Positions 42,657 to 52,223 are shown, counted from the first letter of the stretch. The stretch: DNA of 64,000 nucleotides from Roseomonas gilardii subsp. gilardii (GCF_023078375.1 NZ_CP095554.1:2096501-2160500); one strand, 5' to 3'. Numbers and translations: made by a program. Notes: generated by a model not told the origin, from the sequence alone.

Positions 42657-43775
42657 ATGAACCGTCGGAACTTCCTCGCGGGTGCCGGGCCCGCGCTGGC
42701 CCTGCCCGCTGCCGCCGTGGCGACGGGGCTGCCGAAACCGGCGATCGCGCAGCCCGCTCCGGAGATCCGCTGGCGCTGCGCCTCCTCCTTCCCGAAATCG
42801 CTCGACACGATCTACGGCGCCGCGGATTTCATGTCGAAGCGGGTGGCGGCCCTGACGGATGGCCGGTTCCGCATCACCGTCTTCGCGGCGGGCGAGATCG
42901 TGCCGGGGCTGGCGGTCGCGGATGCGGTGCAGAATAACACCGTCGAATGCGCCCACACGGCCTCCTACTACTTCGTCGGCAAGGACCCGACCTTCGCCCT
43001 GGACGCCACCATCCCCTTCGGCATGAACACGCGCCAGACCAATGCCTGGCTGCATGCGGGCGGCGGGCGCGAGGTGCTGCGCGAGTTCTTCGACGGCTAC
43101 AACATGGTCTCCATCCCCACCGGCTCCACCGGGGCGCAGATGGGCGGCTGGTTCCGCAAGGAGATCAAGACCGTCACCGACCTGAACGGGCTCAAGATGC
43201 GCATCGCCGGCATCGCCGGGAACATGCTGCAGAAGCTGGGCGTGGTGCCGCAGCAGATCGCGGGCGGCGACATCTATCCGGCGCTGGAACGCGGCACGAT
43301 CGACGCGGCGGAGTGGATCGGCCCCTATGACGACGAGAAGCTCGGCTTCAACCGGGTGGCGCCCTTCTACTACTATCCGGGCTTCTGGGAGGGCGGGCTG
43401 AACCTGTCCCTCTATGTCAGCAAGCCGAGATACGAGGAACTGCCGCAGACCTACAAGGATGCGCTGGAATCCGCCTGCCGCGACGCGACGGTGGAGACCA
43501 TGGCGAAGTACGACGTGCAGAACCCGCAGGCGCTGCGCCGGCTGGTGGCGGGCGGCGCGCAGCTCCGTCCCTTCCCACGGGAGGTGATGCAGGCGGCCTA
43601 TAAGTCGGCCTTCGATCTTTATGACGAGACGGCGGCGGGCAACCCGCGCTTCAGGAAGGTCTACGACCACTTCCGGACCTTCCGCGACACGCAGCTCCAG
43701 TGGTTCCGCGTCGCCGAGAACACCTACGACAATTTCGTCTATGCCATGCAGGCCCAGGAGCAGCGTCGTCCATGA
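42657..43775 (+). CDS. TRAP transporter substrate-binding protein, TakP-like (2-oxo acid type)
   Basis: 372 residues. Tat signal MNRRNFLAG, then hydrophobic region to IAQ near 31. The mature sequence closely follows the DctP-family protein TakP of Rhodobacter as I recall it: SSFPKSLDTIYGA, ECAHTASYYFVGKDPTFALD, TGAQMGGWFRKEI, GVVPQQIAGGDIYPALE and DAAEWIGPYDDEKLGF, segments that bind 2-oxo monocarboxylates. It captures the substrate in the periplasm for the DctQ/DctM genes that follow. Placement right after glcDEF points to glycolate, lactate or their oxo acids as substrate. Confidence 0.88.
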   Translation: MNRRNFLAGAGPALALPAAAVATGLPKPAIAQPAPEIRWRCASSFPKSLDTIYGAADFMSKRVAALTDGRFRITVFAAGEIVPGLAVADAVQNNTVECAHTASYYFVGKDPTFALDATIPFGMNTRQTNAWLHAGGGREVLREFFDGYNMVSIPTGSTGAQMGGWFRKEIKTVTDLNGLKMRIAGIAGNMLQKLGVVPQQIAGGDIYPALERGTIDAAEWIGPYDDEKLGFNRVAPFYYYPGFWEGGLNLSLYVSKPRYEELPQTYKDALESACRDATVETMAKYDVQNPQALRRLVAGGAQLRPFPREVMQAAYKSAFDLYDETAAGNPRFRKVYDHFRTFRDTQLQWFRVAENTYDNFVYAMQAQEQRRP

Positions 43776-43800
43776 GGCAAGGCACCACCCGGAGGACCGG

Positions 43801-44349
43801 ATGAAACCCCTTCTCGCCTTCTCCCGGGTGGTGGACGACATCAACACCAGGGTCGGCCGGATCGCGGACTGGCTGACGCTGATCGCCGTGGTGGTGAGCG
43901 CGGGCAATGCCTTCGTGCGCTACGGTGTTTCCTGGTCCTCCAACGCGCTGCTGGAGGTCCAGTGGTATTTCTTCGCCGGCATGGTGATGCTGGGCGCGCC
44001 CTATACGCTGCTGCGCAACGAGCATGTGCGGGTGGACATCCTCTACGGCTCCCTGGGGGAGCGGGCGCGGCTCTGGGTGGATATCCTGGGCATCATCGTC
44101 TTCCTGCTGCCGGCCATGGCGCTGCTGACCTGGATGACCTGGCCCTTCTTCTGGGATTCCTTTGTCCGGGGGGAGGGGAGCCAGAATGCCGGCGGCCTTC
44201 TCCGCTGGCCGGTGAAGATCCTGATGCCGCTGGGCTTCCTGCTGATCACGCTGCAGGGGCTGAGCGAGCTGATCAAGCGCATCGCCCTGCTGCGCGGCCT
44301 GAAGCCGGATGGCGAGGCCGTGATCGCCTATGAACGACCGCTGCAGTAG
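43801..44349 (+). CDS. TRAP transporter small permease (DctQ type)
   Basis: 182 residues, four membrane spans (ADWLTLIAVVVSAGNAFVRY; LEVQWYFFAGMVMLGAPYTL; VDILGIIVFLLPAMALLTW; ILMPLGFLLITLQGLSELI). RNEHVRVDI is the conserved DctQ cytoplasmic motif. Partners the large permease downstream (15-base gap). Confidence 0.9.
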   Translation: MKPLLAFSRVVDDINTRVGRIADWLTLIAVVVSAGNAFVRYGVSWSSNALLEVQWYFFAGMVMLGAPYTLLRNEHVRVDILYGSLGERARLWVDILGIIVFLLPAMALLTWMTWPFFWDSFVRGEGSQNAGGLLRWPVKILMPLGFLLITLQGLSELIKRIALLRGLKPDGEAVIAYERPLQ

Positions 44350-44364
44350 GAAGACGCCCCGCAG

Positions 44365-45777
44365 ATGAACCTCGAGTGGATGCCGCCGCTGATGTTCGGC
44401 GGCCTGATCGTCTTCCTCATCATCGGCTTCCCGGTGGCCTTCTCCCTGGCCGCGGTGGGGCTGTTCTTCGGCTTCCTGTCGATCGAGCTGGGGTTCTTCA
44501 CCGCCGACTATCTCGGCAACCTGCCGCTGCGTGTCTTCGGCATCCTCAGCAACGACCTGCTGCTCTCCATCCCCTTCTTCACCCTGATGGGGGCGGTGCT
44601 GGAACGCTGCGGGCTGGCGGAGGACCTGCTGGAGGGGACGGGGCAGCTTTTCGGCAAGATCCCCGGCGGCCTCGCCTATGCGGTGATCATCGTGGGCGCG
44701 GTGCTGGGTGCCATCACCGGCACGGTGGCGGCCTCGGTGATCGCCATGGGGATGATCTCCCTGCCGATCATGATGCGCTACGGCTATGACATGCGCATCG
44801 CCACGGGGGTGATCGCGGCTTCGGGCACGATCACGCAGCTCATCCCGCCCTCCCTGGTGCTGATCATCCTGGGCGACCAGCTCGGCCGCTCGGTGGGCGA
44901 CATGTATGCGGGGGCGATCGGCCCTTCGATCCTGCAGATCCTGCTCTTCATCGGCTTCATCGCCGTGGTGTCCATCGTGGCGCCGCACAAGGTGCCGCCT
45001 TTGCCGGAGGAGGCACGGACGCAGCGCGGCTGGCCGCTGATCTGGCGCGTGGCCAAGGGCATGGTGCCCTCCCTGGTGCTGATCTTCCTGGTGCTGGGCA
45101 CGATCGGCCTGGGCCTCGCCACGCCCACCGAGGCCGGGGCCATGGGCGCGGTGGGCGCCATCGCGCTCGCCATGGCCAATGGCCGCTATTCCTGGAAGCT
45201 GCTGCGGGAGGCCATGGCCAACACCATGCGCATCACCGCCATGGTGATCTTCATCCTGGTCGGCGCCACGGTCTTCTCGCTGGTCTTCCAGGGCGTGGAT
45301 GGCGGGCTGTGGCTGGAGCACCTGCTGTCGCACCTGCCGGGCGGGCAGCTCGGCTTCCTGCTCTTCGTCAATGTCTTTGTCTTCTTCCTGGCCTTCTTCC
45401 TCGATTTCTTCGAGATCGCCTTCATCATCGTGCCGCTGCTGGCCCCCGTGGCGGCGAAGCTGGGCATCGACCTCGTCTGGTTCGGCGTTCTGCTCTGCAT
45501 CAACCTGCAGACCAGCTTCATGCACCCGCCCTTCGGCTTCGCGCTGTTCTACCTGCGCGGCATCGCGCCGAAATCGGTGAAGACCTCGGACATCTACTGG
45601 GGCGCCATCCCCTGGCTGCTGCTGCAGCTCGCCCTGGTCGCGGTGGTGATCCTCTGGCCGGAGAGCGTCACCTACTGGATCGATGCCGGCAGCAATGTCG
45701 ATCCGGCCTCCGTCACCATCGACGTGCCGACCCCGGGCATGGGGGAGGACGAGGCGCCGCCGGTGATCTTCAAATAG
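44365..45777 (+). CDS. TRAP transporter large permease (DctM type)
   Basis: 470 residues, about 12-13 membrane spans; family blocks GGLIVFLIIGFPVAFSLA, GGLAYAVIIVGAVLGAITGTVAASV, GVIAASGTITQLIPPSLVLI and HPPFGFALFYLRG. It is a sodium-coupled transport subunit by family knowledge. A hydrophilic tail of ~35 residues follows the last span. Its TAG stop lies in the first copy of a 16-bp tandem triplication. Confidence 0.92.
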   Translation: MNLEWMPPLMFGGLIVFLIIGFPVAFSLAAVGLFFGFLSIELGFFTADYLGNLPLRVFGILSNDLLLSIPFFTLMGAVLERCGLAEDLLEGTGQLFGKIPGGLAYAVIIVGAVLGAITGTVAASVIAMGMISLPIMMRYGYDMRIATGVIAASGTITQLIPPSLVLIILGDQLGRSVGDMYAGAIGPSILQILLFIGFIAVVSIVAPHKVPPLPEEARTQRGWPLIWRVAKGMVPSLVLIFLVLGTIGLGLATPTEAGAMGAVGAIALAMANGRYSWKLLREAMANTMRITAMVIFILVGATVFSLVFQGVDGGLWLEHLLSHLPGGQLGFLLFVNVFVFFLAFFLDFFEIAFIIVPLLAPVAAKLGIDLVWFGVLLCINLQTSFMHPPFGFALFYLRGIAPKSVKTSDIYWGAIPWLLLQLALVAVVILWPESVTYWIDAGSNVDPASVTIDVPTPGMGEDEAPPVIFK

Positions 45778-45809
45778 GGTGATCTTCAGACAGGTTGATC
45801 TTCAGACAG
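45762..45809 (+). repeat. Three tandem 16-bp units spanning the dctM stop codon
   Basis: GGTGATCTTCAAATAG (45762), GGTGATCTTCAGACAG (45778) and GTTGATCTTCAGACAG (45794). The first contains the TAG stop of the TRAP permease. Confidence 0.9.
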
Positions 45810-46050
45810 GGCCGCGGCGCGCCGGGCGGGGCGGTGCCCCGCCGGAGGGCGGTGGCGGCACGGGGAGCGGCCGTGGGCCCGGGGTCAAGCAGGATGGGTG
45901 CAGGCGCCGGTCGCCTTTCCGTGACCGGCCGCGGCGCATGTCACAGCCATCCCCTGCGGGAAGGGCGGATGCGCGGAAATCCGGCCTCAACCTCTCGCGA
46001 GGCGCGGCGTTCACCGGGGGAGATACCCAGACAAGGGAGTAACCCCGACC

Positions 46051-48084
46051 ATGGCCAAGCCCCATCGCAAGCCGTTGCGCGAGCAGGTGATCGTGCTCAC
46101 CGGCGCCACCTCCGGCATCGGCCTCGCCACCGCGCGGCTGGCGGCGGAACGGGGTGCCTCGCTGGTCCTGGCCGCCCGCAACGAGGATGCCCTGCGCTCC
46201 CTGCGGGACGAGCTGCGCGCCCGCGGCGGCCGCACGGAATACGTGGTGGCCGATGTCGCCGATGCGGCGGCGGTGGAGAAGATCGCGCAGAAGGCCATCG
46301 ACAGCTTCGGCGGCTTCGACAGCTGGGTGAACAATGCCGCGACCGCCATCTATGGGCGGATCGAGGACACGCCGCTGGAGGACCAGAAGCGCCTCTTCGA
46401 CGTCAACTACTGGGGCGTCGTGAACGGCACCCAGGTGGCGGCGAAGCATCTCCGGCAGCGCGGCGGCACCATCGTCAATGTCGGCTCCGTCCTGTCGGAC
46501 CGGGCGATGGAGCTGCAGGGCGTCTATTCCGCCTCCAAGCACGCGGTGAAGGGCATCACCGACGCCTTCCGCATGGAGTTCGAGGAGGCCGGCTACCCGA
46601 TCTCCGTGACGCTGGTGAAGCCCAGCTCGGTGGACACGCTGTTTCCGGAACATGCCCGCAACGTGACGGACAGCGCCGGGCTGAAGCTGCCCGCGCCGGT
46701 CTATCACCCGCGCCTGGTGGCCAAGGCGATCCTGCATGCCTGCGAATACGCGCCCCGGACCCTGGTGGTGGGCATGGGCGGCTATGCCATCGCCCTGCTG
46801 GGCAACCATGCACCCCGCCTGACCGACCGCTTCATGGAAGCCTTCGGGCGCCGGAGCCAGACGCGACGGAGCCCGGGCCGCAAGGACCGCCACGACAACC
46901 TCTATGAGCCGCGGGCCGACCTCGCCGAGACGGGCGCCATCAAGGACCAGCCGGCCCCGCGCCGGACCTCGGTGCTGCTGGAGGCGCAGATGAACCCGCT
47001 CGGCACCACCGGGGTGCTGATCGGCCTGGGCGTGCTGGCGGCCGGCGTGGCGGTGGGCGTGCATTACAGCCGCAAGTCCCGCGACCGCGCCCTGCTGCGC
47101 GAGGCCGGGGAGGCGGTGCGCCGGGGCCGCTGGGGCCTGTCCCGCCTGGGCAGCCAGAAGGGGGATGAATGGGCGGGCCTGTCCCGCAAGGCGCGCCGCC
47201 GCGCGGAGCAGTTGGCGCGCGAGGCGGAGAGCAGGGCCTCCCGGGGCGGCAGCCTGCTGGGCGGGCTGTTCGGGCGGGCGAGGCACGATGCCCGCGATCT
47301 GGCGGAGGATTCCGCCTCCCGCGCCCATTCCCTCTGGGGCCGCTGGCGCGGTCAGGCGGATGATTTCGCCGAGGAAGCGCAGGACCGGATACAGGACCGG
47401 GCGCAGTCCTGGCGCGGCAGTGCCCTGGGCCTGATGGGACAGGCCCGTGGGCGGGCCGGGGATCTGGCGGAAACCGCCCATGACCGGGCCGACCGCTATC
47501 GCGACGGGGCGCGCTCCTTCCTGGGGCGGGTCCGGGGGCGGGCGGAGGATGCGGCGGAAACCGCCTATGACACCGCCGGGGACTACCAGGACAGCGCCCG
47601 GTCCTTCCTGGGCCGGGCACGGGGCCGGGTGGAGGACGTGGCCGATACGGCGCAGGACCGTGCCAGCGCCCGTGTCAGTGCCCTGCGTGGCAGCGCCGCC
47701 TCCCTGCTGGGCCGGGGCCAGGACCGGGTGGAGGGCTTCGCCGGCGATGTCCGGGACCGGGTCGAGCATATGCGGGCGGAGGCCCAGGACCTGCTGAGCG
47801 GCGGGCGCCGACAGCTCCGGCGGGGGGAGCGGCGCCGCGACAGCATCCTGGCTTCCTTCCTCTGCGCGCTGCGGCAGGGCGTGGACGAGGTGGCGGACCG
47901 GCTTTCGGGCCGGCCGTCGCGCCGTGCGGCGGGCTGGATGGAGCGCGCCTCGGAGCTTGGCGAGAGCCTTCGCGACACGGCCTCCCATGCCGGGCATGAC
48001 GCGGCCGAACTCGCCGGCCGTGCCCGCAAGCGCGGCGATGCCCTGGTGCGCGACCTGCGGCGCGAGATCCGGCGCTGGGCCTGA
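46051..48084 (+). CDS. Short-chain dehydrogenase fused to a membrane helix and a long amphipathic repeat domain
   Basis: 677 residues, twice the normal SDR size. Residues 1-~300 are a classical [11 protein letters not shown] (17-24), NNAA (94-97), active-site Y159 and K163 (YSASK), then [11 protein letters not shown] hydrophobic segment at ~318-338 ([21 protein letters not shown]) is a likely membrane anchor, known at the end of related SDRs. Residues ~340-677 are highly charged, Arg/Asp/Ala-rich and helical with 29-33-residue repeats ([50 protein letters not shown]...), resembling LEA/apolipoprotein-like or YtxH-like sequences. One uninterrupted frame with good codon use, so the fusion is real in this sequence. 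Substrate unknown. Confidence 0.87.
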   Translation: MAKPHRKPLREQVIVLTGATSGIGLATARLAAERGASLVLAARNEDALRSLRDELRARGGRTEYVVADVADAAAVEKIAQKAIDSFGGFDSWVNNAATAIYGRIEDTPLEDQKRLFDVNYWGVVNGTQVAAKHLRQRGGTIVNVGSVLSDRAMELQGVYSASKHAVKGITDAFRMEFEEAGYPISVTLVKPSSVDTLFPEHARNVTDSAGLKLPAPVYHPRLVAKAILHACEYAPRTLVVGMGGYAIALLGNHAPRLTDRFMEAFGRRSQTRRSPGRKDRHDNLYEPRADLAETGAIKDQPAPRRTSVLLEAQMNPLGTTGVLIGLGVLAAGVAVGVHYSRKSRDRALLREAGEAVRRGRWGLSRLGSQKGDEWAGLSRKARRRAEQLAREAESRASRGGSLLGGLFGRARHDARDLAEDSASRAHSLWGRWRGQADDFAEEAQDRIQDRAQSWRGSALGLMGQARGRAGDLAETAHDRADRYRDGARSFLGRVRGRAEDAAETAYDTAGDYQDSARSFLGRARGRVEDVADTAQDRASARVSALRGSAASLLGRGQDRVEGFAGDVRDRVEHMRAEAQDLLSGGRRQLRRGERRRDSILASFLCALRQGVDEVADRLSGRPSRRAAGWMERASELGESLRDTASHAGHDAAELAGRARKRGDALVRDLRREIRRWA

Positions 48085-48106
48085 GGCCCGTCCGGAAGCG
48101 TGTTCC

Positions 48107-48134
48107 CGGGGCCGGGGGTATCCTCCCGGCCCCG
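48107..48134 (+). terminator. GC hairpin after the SDR-fusion gene
   Basis: Perfect 10-bp inverted repeat CGGGGCCGGG (48107-48116) / CCCGGCCCCG (48125-48134), 8-base loop, 22 bases after the stop. No T-tract. Confidence 0.5.
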
Positions 48135-48137
48135 CCG

Positions 48138-48163
48138 CATTCAGGGGGAACATTCAGGGGAAA
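48138..48163 (+). repeat. Two tandem 13-bp units downstream of the SDR-fusion gene
   Basis: CATTCAGGGGGAA (48138-48150) and CATTCAGGGGAAA (48151-48163), directly after the hairpin. Confidence 0.7.
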
Positions 48164-48227
48164 CCGGCAGGGCAGGGCCGCCGGTTTTCGCCTTGTACTC
48201 CCGGCGCCGGATGGTCAGCTTGGCGGG

Positions 48228-48749
48228 ATGCTTCCTGACCTGCCTTTCTGGAAGGCGAAATCCCTCTCCGAGATGACGCGGAGCGAATGGGAGAGCCTGT
48301 GCGACGGCTGCGGCCGTTGCTGCCTGCACAAGCTGCGCGACGACGACACGGACGAGATCCACTGGACCGAGGTGGCCTGCCGGCTGCTCGACACCTCCAC
48401 CGCCCTCTGCTCCGACTATGCCAATCGCCGGAGCAAGGTGCCCGATTGCGTGAAGCTCACCCCGGCCCGGCTGAAGCGCATCGACTGGCTGCCGCCGAGC
48501 TGCGGCTACCGCCTTGTCGCGGAGGGCAGGGACCTGCCGGACTGGCATCCGCTGGTCTCCGGCGACCGCGCCACCGTCCAGGATGCCGGCGTTTCCGTGG
48601 CCGGGCGCGTGGTCAGCGAGCGCCGCGCCGGGGCGCTGGAGGATCATGTGGTGGAATGGCCCGGGCGCTGGCCCCGCGGCGCATCGCCCGCCCCGGCGGC
48701 CGGCGAGGCGGGCCGCGTCCGCTGGCGCCGGCGCCCCTTGCCAGCCTGA
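48228..48749 (+). CDS. YcgN-family cysteine cluster protein (UPF0260)
   Basis: 173 residues. Starts with [30 protein letters not shown], the YcgN signature with C25, C28, C31 and C32; further cysteines C51, C61 and C74 ([14 protein letters not shown]) complete a possible metal-cluster set, and [13 protein letters not shown] is conserved. The function of the family is not established; an Fe-S or zinc site is likely. The C-terminal ~25 residues are low-complexity. Confidence 0.88.
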   Translation: MLPDLPFWKAKSLSEMTRSEWESLCDGCGRCCLHKLRDDDTDEIHWTEVACRLLDTSTALCSDYANRRSKVPDCVKLTPARLKRIDWLPPSCGYRLVAEGRDLPDWHPLVSGDRATVQDAGVSVAGRVVSERRAGALEDHVVEWPGRWPRGASPAPAAGEAGRVRWRRRPLPA

Positions 48750-48833
48750 ACCATCCGGGGGGAGGCTGGGGTTTCACCCTTGCCACGGTGCCCCCGGCCC
48801 CTGCCGCCGCACCGCCAGCCCAGGAGTCCCGGC

Positions 48834-49160
48834 ATGAGCCAGTCCGCCCGCGAAGCCCTCCGTTGCCGCGTCCCCGCCGTCGCCACCCTCCAGGTGGACA
48901 ATGAGCGCGTGCGCGTCACCCGCTGGGACTTCGCGCCCGGGGCCGAGACGGGTGCCCACCGCCACGGCTGGGCCTATGTCGTGGTGCCGGTGACGGACGG
49001 GACCCTGCTGGTGGAGATGGCGGACGGCGCCAGCGTCACGAGCCAGCTCCAGGCCGGGCTCGCCTATGACCGCCTGGCGGGGGCCGAGCACAACGTGATC
49101 AATGCCGGCGAGGCGCCGCTCTCCTTCGTCGAGATCGAGATGAAGGGCCTGCCCGGCTGA
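48834..49160 (+). CDS. Cupin-domain protein
   Basis: 108 residues, single cupin barrel. TRWDFAPGAETGAHRHGWAYVV holds the first-motif histidines, and LAYDRLAGAEHNVINAG the second-motif His. Likely metal-binding; enzymatic role unknown. The ATG at 48834 follows CAGGAG and gives a standard cupin length. Confidence 0.8.
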   Translation: MSQSAREALRCRVPAVATLQVDNERVRVTRWDFAPGAETGAHRHGWAYVVVPVTDGTLLVEMADGASVTSQLQAGLAYDRLAGAEHNVINAGEAPLSFVEIEMKGLPG

Positions 49161-49183
49161 GGGCACGGACTCCGAGGCGGGCG

Positions 49184-49969
49184 ATGCCCGCCGTCCGGGC
49201 AGGCGGCCGGGCGTTGTCCCCGGCCCCCCGTCCGGGCATTCTGCCCGGCATGGAGCCGAGCACCACCGAGAGCGTCCCCCTGCGGACCGGGCCGCTCGCC
49301 GGGCCGATCCCCTGTCCGGTGCGCTGGCAGCGTTCGAGCCGGGCCCGCCGCGTCTCGCTGCGTATCGATCCCTGCGCCGCCGAGGTGATCGTCACCCTGC
49401 CGCCGCGCGCCAGCCAGCAGCAGGGCATGGCCCTTCTCACCGCCCATGCGGCCTGGGTGATGGAGCGCCTTTCCTCCCTGGCGCCGCCGCAGCTTTTCCA
49501 GGACGGGGCGGAGATCCCGCTCGGCGGGGTGCCGCACCCGATCCGCCATGAGCCCCAGGCGCGGGGCGGCGCCTTCCTCCAGGATGGCCGCATCGTCGTG
49601 TCCGGCGCGCCGGAATTCCTCGCGCGCCGGGTCGGGGACTTCCTGCGGGCCGAGGCGCGGCGGCGGATCGCCCCCCTGGTGGCGGAGCATGCCCTGGCAC
49701 TGGGGGTGCGCCCGCGCGCGATCCGGCTGAAGGACACCCGCTCGCGCTGGGGGTCCTGCGCGCCGGACGGCACGCTGGCCTTCTCCTGGCGCCTCGTCAT
49801 GGCACCCGGCTGGGTGCTGGACTATGTGGTGGCGCATGAGGTCGCGCATCTGCGCGAGCTCAACCACTCCAGCCGGTTCTGGGCGCTGGTGGAGACGCGC
49901 ACGCCGCATCGCGAGACGGCGCAGGACTGGCTGCGGCGCAACGGCTCGACGCTGCTGCGGATCGGCTGA
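49184..49969 (+). CDS. YgjP-like zinc metallopeptidase (SprT/WSS1 superfamily, DUF45)
   Basis: 261 residues from this start. Family blocks: RRVSLRIDPCAAEVIVTLP, then IRLKDTRSRWGSCAPDGTLAFSWRLVMAP, and the zinc site HEVAH followed by LRELNHSSRFW. Related proteins are called M48-like metallopeptidases or UTP pyrophosphatases; activity here is unproved. Start choice is uncertain: ATG 49184 has GAGG six bases upstream, whereas ATG 49250 (239 residues) has no ribosome site and is preceded by a 7-bp hairpin. The conserved part begins well after both. Confidence 0.82.
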   Translation: MPAVRAGGRALSPAPRPGILPGMEPSTTESVPLRTGPLAGPIPCPVRWQRSSRARRVSLRIDPCAAEVIVTLPPRASQQQGMALLTAHAAWVMERLSSLAPPQLFQDGAEIPLGGVPHPIRHEPQARGGAFLQDGRIVVSGAPEFLARRVGDFLRAEARRRIAPLVAEHALALGVRPRAIRLKDTRSRWGSCAPDGTLAFSWRLVMAPGWVLDYVVAHEVAHLRELNHSSRFWALVETRTPHRETAQDWLRRNGSTLLRIG

Positions 49970-50104
49970 GGGCGCGTCCCGGGCCGGGGGCCGGGCCGGG
50001 GAGCCAGGTGGGGCTGGCGGTGCGGCTGCGAAACCTCTTATGCTGCATCGCAGCAATCGTGAATCGGCCCTCATGATCCATCCTCTGGCGGAGGTGGTCC
50101 CGGC

Positions 50105-52192
50105 ATGACGCACCGCGCGATGCCGGGAACCGCCCCGCCCTGGCCGGAGCGCCTCGCGGCCCGGCTGGGGCGCTGGTCGATCTCCCTGTCTCCCCGTGCC
50201 CTCAGCCTGGGCGAGGGGCTGCGCGCCGCCGCCGCCTGCGCCCTGGTGGTGCTGGCGATGGAGATCCTCCACTGGCCCGCCCTGTCCTGGGCGGCGATCG
50301 CGGCGCTCTGGACCTGCCTTGCCGATCCCGGCGGCCCGGGGCGGGAGCGGGCCCGGCTCATGGTGGGCTATGTGGCCGTCTCCACCCTGTGCGCCCTGGC
50401 GGGGGCGGTCAGCGGCGGGCTGGGCTGGCCGGTCGCGGCGGCGGTGCTGTGCCTCTGCACCTTCCTGGGCGGTCTGGGCCGCCTTTACGGCGCCGCCATC
50501 ACCCAGGCCGCCACCCTGGCGGTGGTGGCCTGCGCGGTGGCGGCCGACCAGCCGGTCCATTCCGTCGCGGCGGCGCTGGAATTCGGATTGATCTTCGCCG
50601 GGGGCTGCCTCTGGGCGTTGCTGCTCAGCCTGACCATCTGGCGCATCCACCCCTTCCGTCCGTCGCGCCTCGCCCTGGCCGGGGCCTTCCGCGAACTTTC
50701 CGCATCCTGCGCCGATCTGGCCGGCCTTCTCGCGGAGGGGGTGCCGGAGCAGGCCTGGGGCGGGCATGTCGGGCGCCACCGCCGCGCCCTGCGCCTGTCC
50801 ATCGAGGCCGCACGGGCCGCCCTGGAGCAGCTTCTCCGCGCCCGTGGCCTGCGGGATGCGGTGGGGCGGCTGCTGATCGGGGTGGAAACGGCGGAACGGC
50901 TCTTCGCCCTGCTGATCGCGCTGGAGGACCGGCTGGAGGAGCAGGGCCAGCGGCCCGGCCCGCCAGGCCAGGGACCGGAGCGGAGGGCCACCCGGCGCTG
51001 CCTGCGGCAACTGGCCGTGGTCCTGCTGCGCCAGTCCCGCCTGCTGGAAGCGGGGCGCCCCGCCGATGCCCGGCTGCGCGCCGCCCTGGCCCGGCTGGAG
51101 GCCATGACCGCCGCGCCGGAGGGCGGTGAGGACGAGGGGCTGCGCGCCATGGCCGCAGCCCTGCGCGGGCTGATCGACAACGCGCCGGCCGCCCCATCCG
51201 CGCCGCAGCCACGGCAGGCCCACCGGGGCTGGGTGCTGCTGCTGGCCAATCTGCGCTGGGAATCGCTGGTCTTCCGCCATGCCCTGCGTTCCGCCGTACT
51301 GGTGACGGGGGTGATGGTGCTGGCCCATCTCCTGCGGCTGCCGCAGGCCTATTGGGCCACCATGGCGGTGATCCTGGTGCAGCAGCCGGAGATCGCCACG
51401 ACCTGGCCCCGGGCGCTGGAACGCGCGGTCGGCAGCGTGCTGGGCGGGCTGCTGGCCGCCCTGCTCGGCTGGTGGCTGAACGGGCCCCTGGCGCTGACCC
51501 TGGCGATCTTTCCCCTGGCCATGGCGACCATGGCGGTGCGGGGGGTGAGCTATGCGCTCTTCGTCTTCTTCCTCACGCCGCTCTTCGTGCTGCTGGTGGA
51601 CCTGACGGAGCCAGGGGCGAGCCATGCCGGGCTGGCCGGGCTGCGCGCCTTCAACAACGTCCTGGGCAGTGTCGTCGCCCTGGCCGGGGCCATGCTGCTC
51701 TGGCCTGAGCGGGCGCCGCAGCGGCTGCGCCTGGCCCTGGCCGGGGCGATCTCGGCGCATGCGCGCTACGCCGCCCTGGCCTTCGGGACCGCGCCCGACC
51801 CGGCCGCGACCGAGGCGGCGCGGCGCGCGGCCGGGCTGGCCAGCGTCAATGCCGAGGCTTTGCGCGAGCGCGCCGCGCATGAGCCCTGGGGAGGTCTGGG
51901 CGCCCGGGATGGCGAGGCGCGGCAGGAGGCGGCCGGGACCGCCCTTCTTCTCCTGCGCCGGCTGGCCGGGGCCAGCACCGCCGCCTGGCTGCGGCCCGCT
52001 CCCCATGCCGGGGCGGCGGATTTCGGCGGGCCGCTGGCCGGCGGGCTGGAAAGCATGGCGGAGGCCCTGCGCACGGGGCGGAGCCCGCCGGAGCCCGCAT
52101 GGCCGCCGGAGGACGGTCTGGGGCCGGAACAGCGCCGCGCCCTGCGGCAGGCCCGGCTGCTGTGGCAGGCCGCCGCGCGCTACCTGGGCTGA
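50105..52192 (+). CDS. FUSC-family membrane protein (aromatic acid/efflux exporter type)
   Basis: 695 residues with two halves, each an N-terminal membrane bundle and a helical cytoplasmic part: spans at ~40-165, a hydrophilic region to ~390, spans at ~395-540 (SAVLVTGVMVLAHLLRL, YWATMAVILVQQPE, GSVLGGLLAALLGWW), then a cytoplasmic tail. The YWATMAVILVQQP block is the FUSC/YccS/AaeB signature. Related proteins export fusaric or other aromatic acids. No linked regulator or membrane-fusion protein nearby, so substrate is open. Confidence 0.85.
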   Translation: MTHRAMPGTAPPWPERLAARLGRWSISLSPRALSLGEGLRAAAACALVVLAMEILHWPALSWAAIAALWTCLADPGGPGRERARLMVGYVAVSTLCALAGAVSGGLGWPVAAAVLCLCTFLGGLGRLYGAAITQAATLAVVACAVAADQPVHSVAAALEFGLIFAGGCLWALLLSLTIWRIHPFRPSRLALAGAFRELSASCADLAGLLAEGVPEQAWGGHVGRHRRALRLSIEAARAALEQLLRARGLRDAVGRLLIGVETAERLFALLIALEDRLEEQGQRPGPPGQGPERRATRRCLRQLAVVLLRQSRLLEAGRPADARLRAALARLEAMTAAPEGGEDEGLRAMAAALRGLIDNAPAAPSAPQPRQAHRGWVLLLANLRWESLVFRHALRSAVLVTGVMVLAHLLRLPQAYWATMAVILVQQPEIATTWPRALERAVGSVLGGLLAALLGWWLNGPLALTLAIFPLAMATMAVRGVSYALFVFFLTPLFVLLVDLTEPGASHAGLAGLRAFNNVLGSVVALAGAMLLWPERAPQRLRLALAGAISAHARYAALAFGTAPDPAATEAARRAAGLASVNAEALRERAAHEPWGGLGARDGEARQEAAGTALLLLRRLAGASTAAWLRPAPHAGAADFGGPLAGGLESMAEALRTGRSPPEPAWPPEDGLGPEQRRALRQARLLWQAAARYLG

Positions 52193-52223
52193 CGCGCGCC
52201 CGCCGGGATCGGGGCTGGCCGGA

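Noticed and set aside
45802-48153. 783-residue minus-strand frame opposite the SDR fusion
   Set aside because: Mirrors the high-GC codon pattern of the plus-strand gene. The SDR motifs are unambiguous on the plus strand, and the opposite translation is low-complexity.
49064-52006. 980-residue open frame on the minus strand opposite the YgjP and FUSC genes
   Set aside because: Low-complexity Gly/Gln/Arg translation, crosses several real genes and shows no family motifs.
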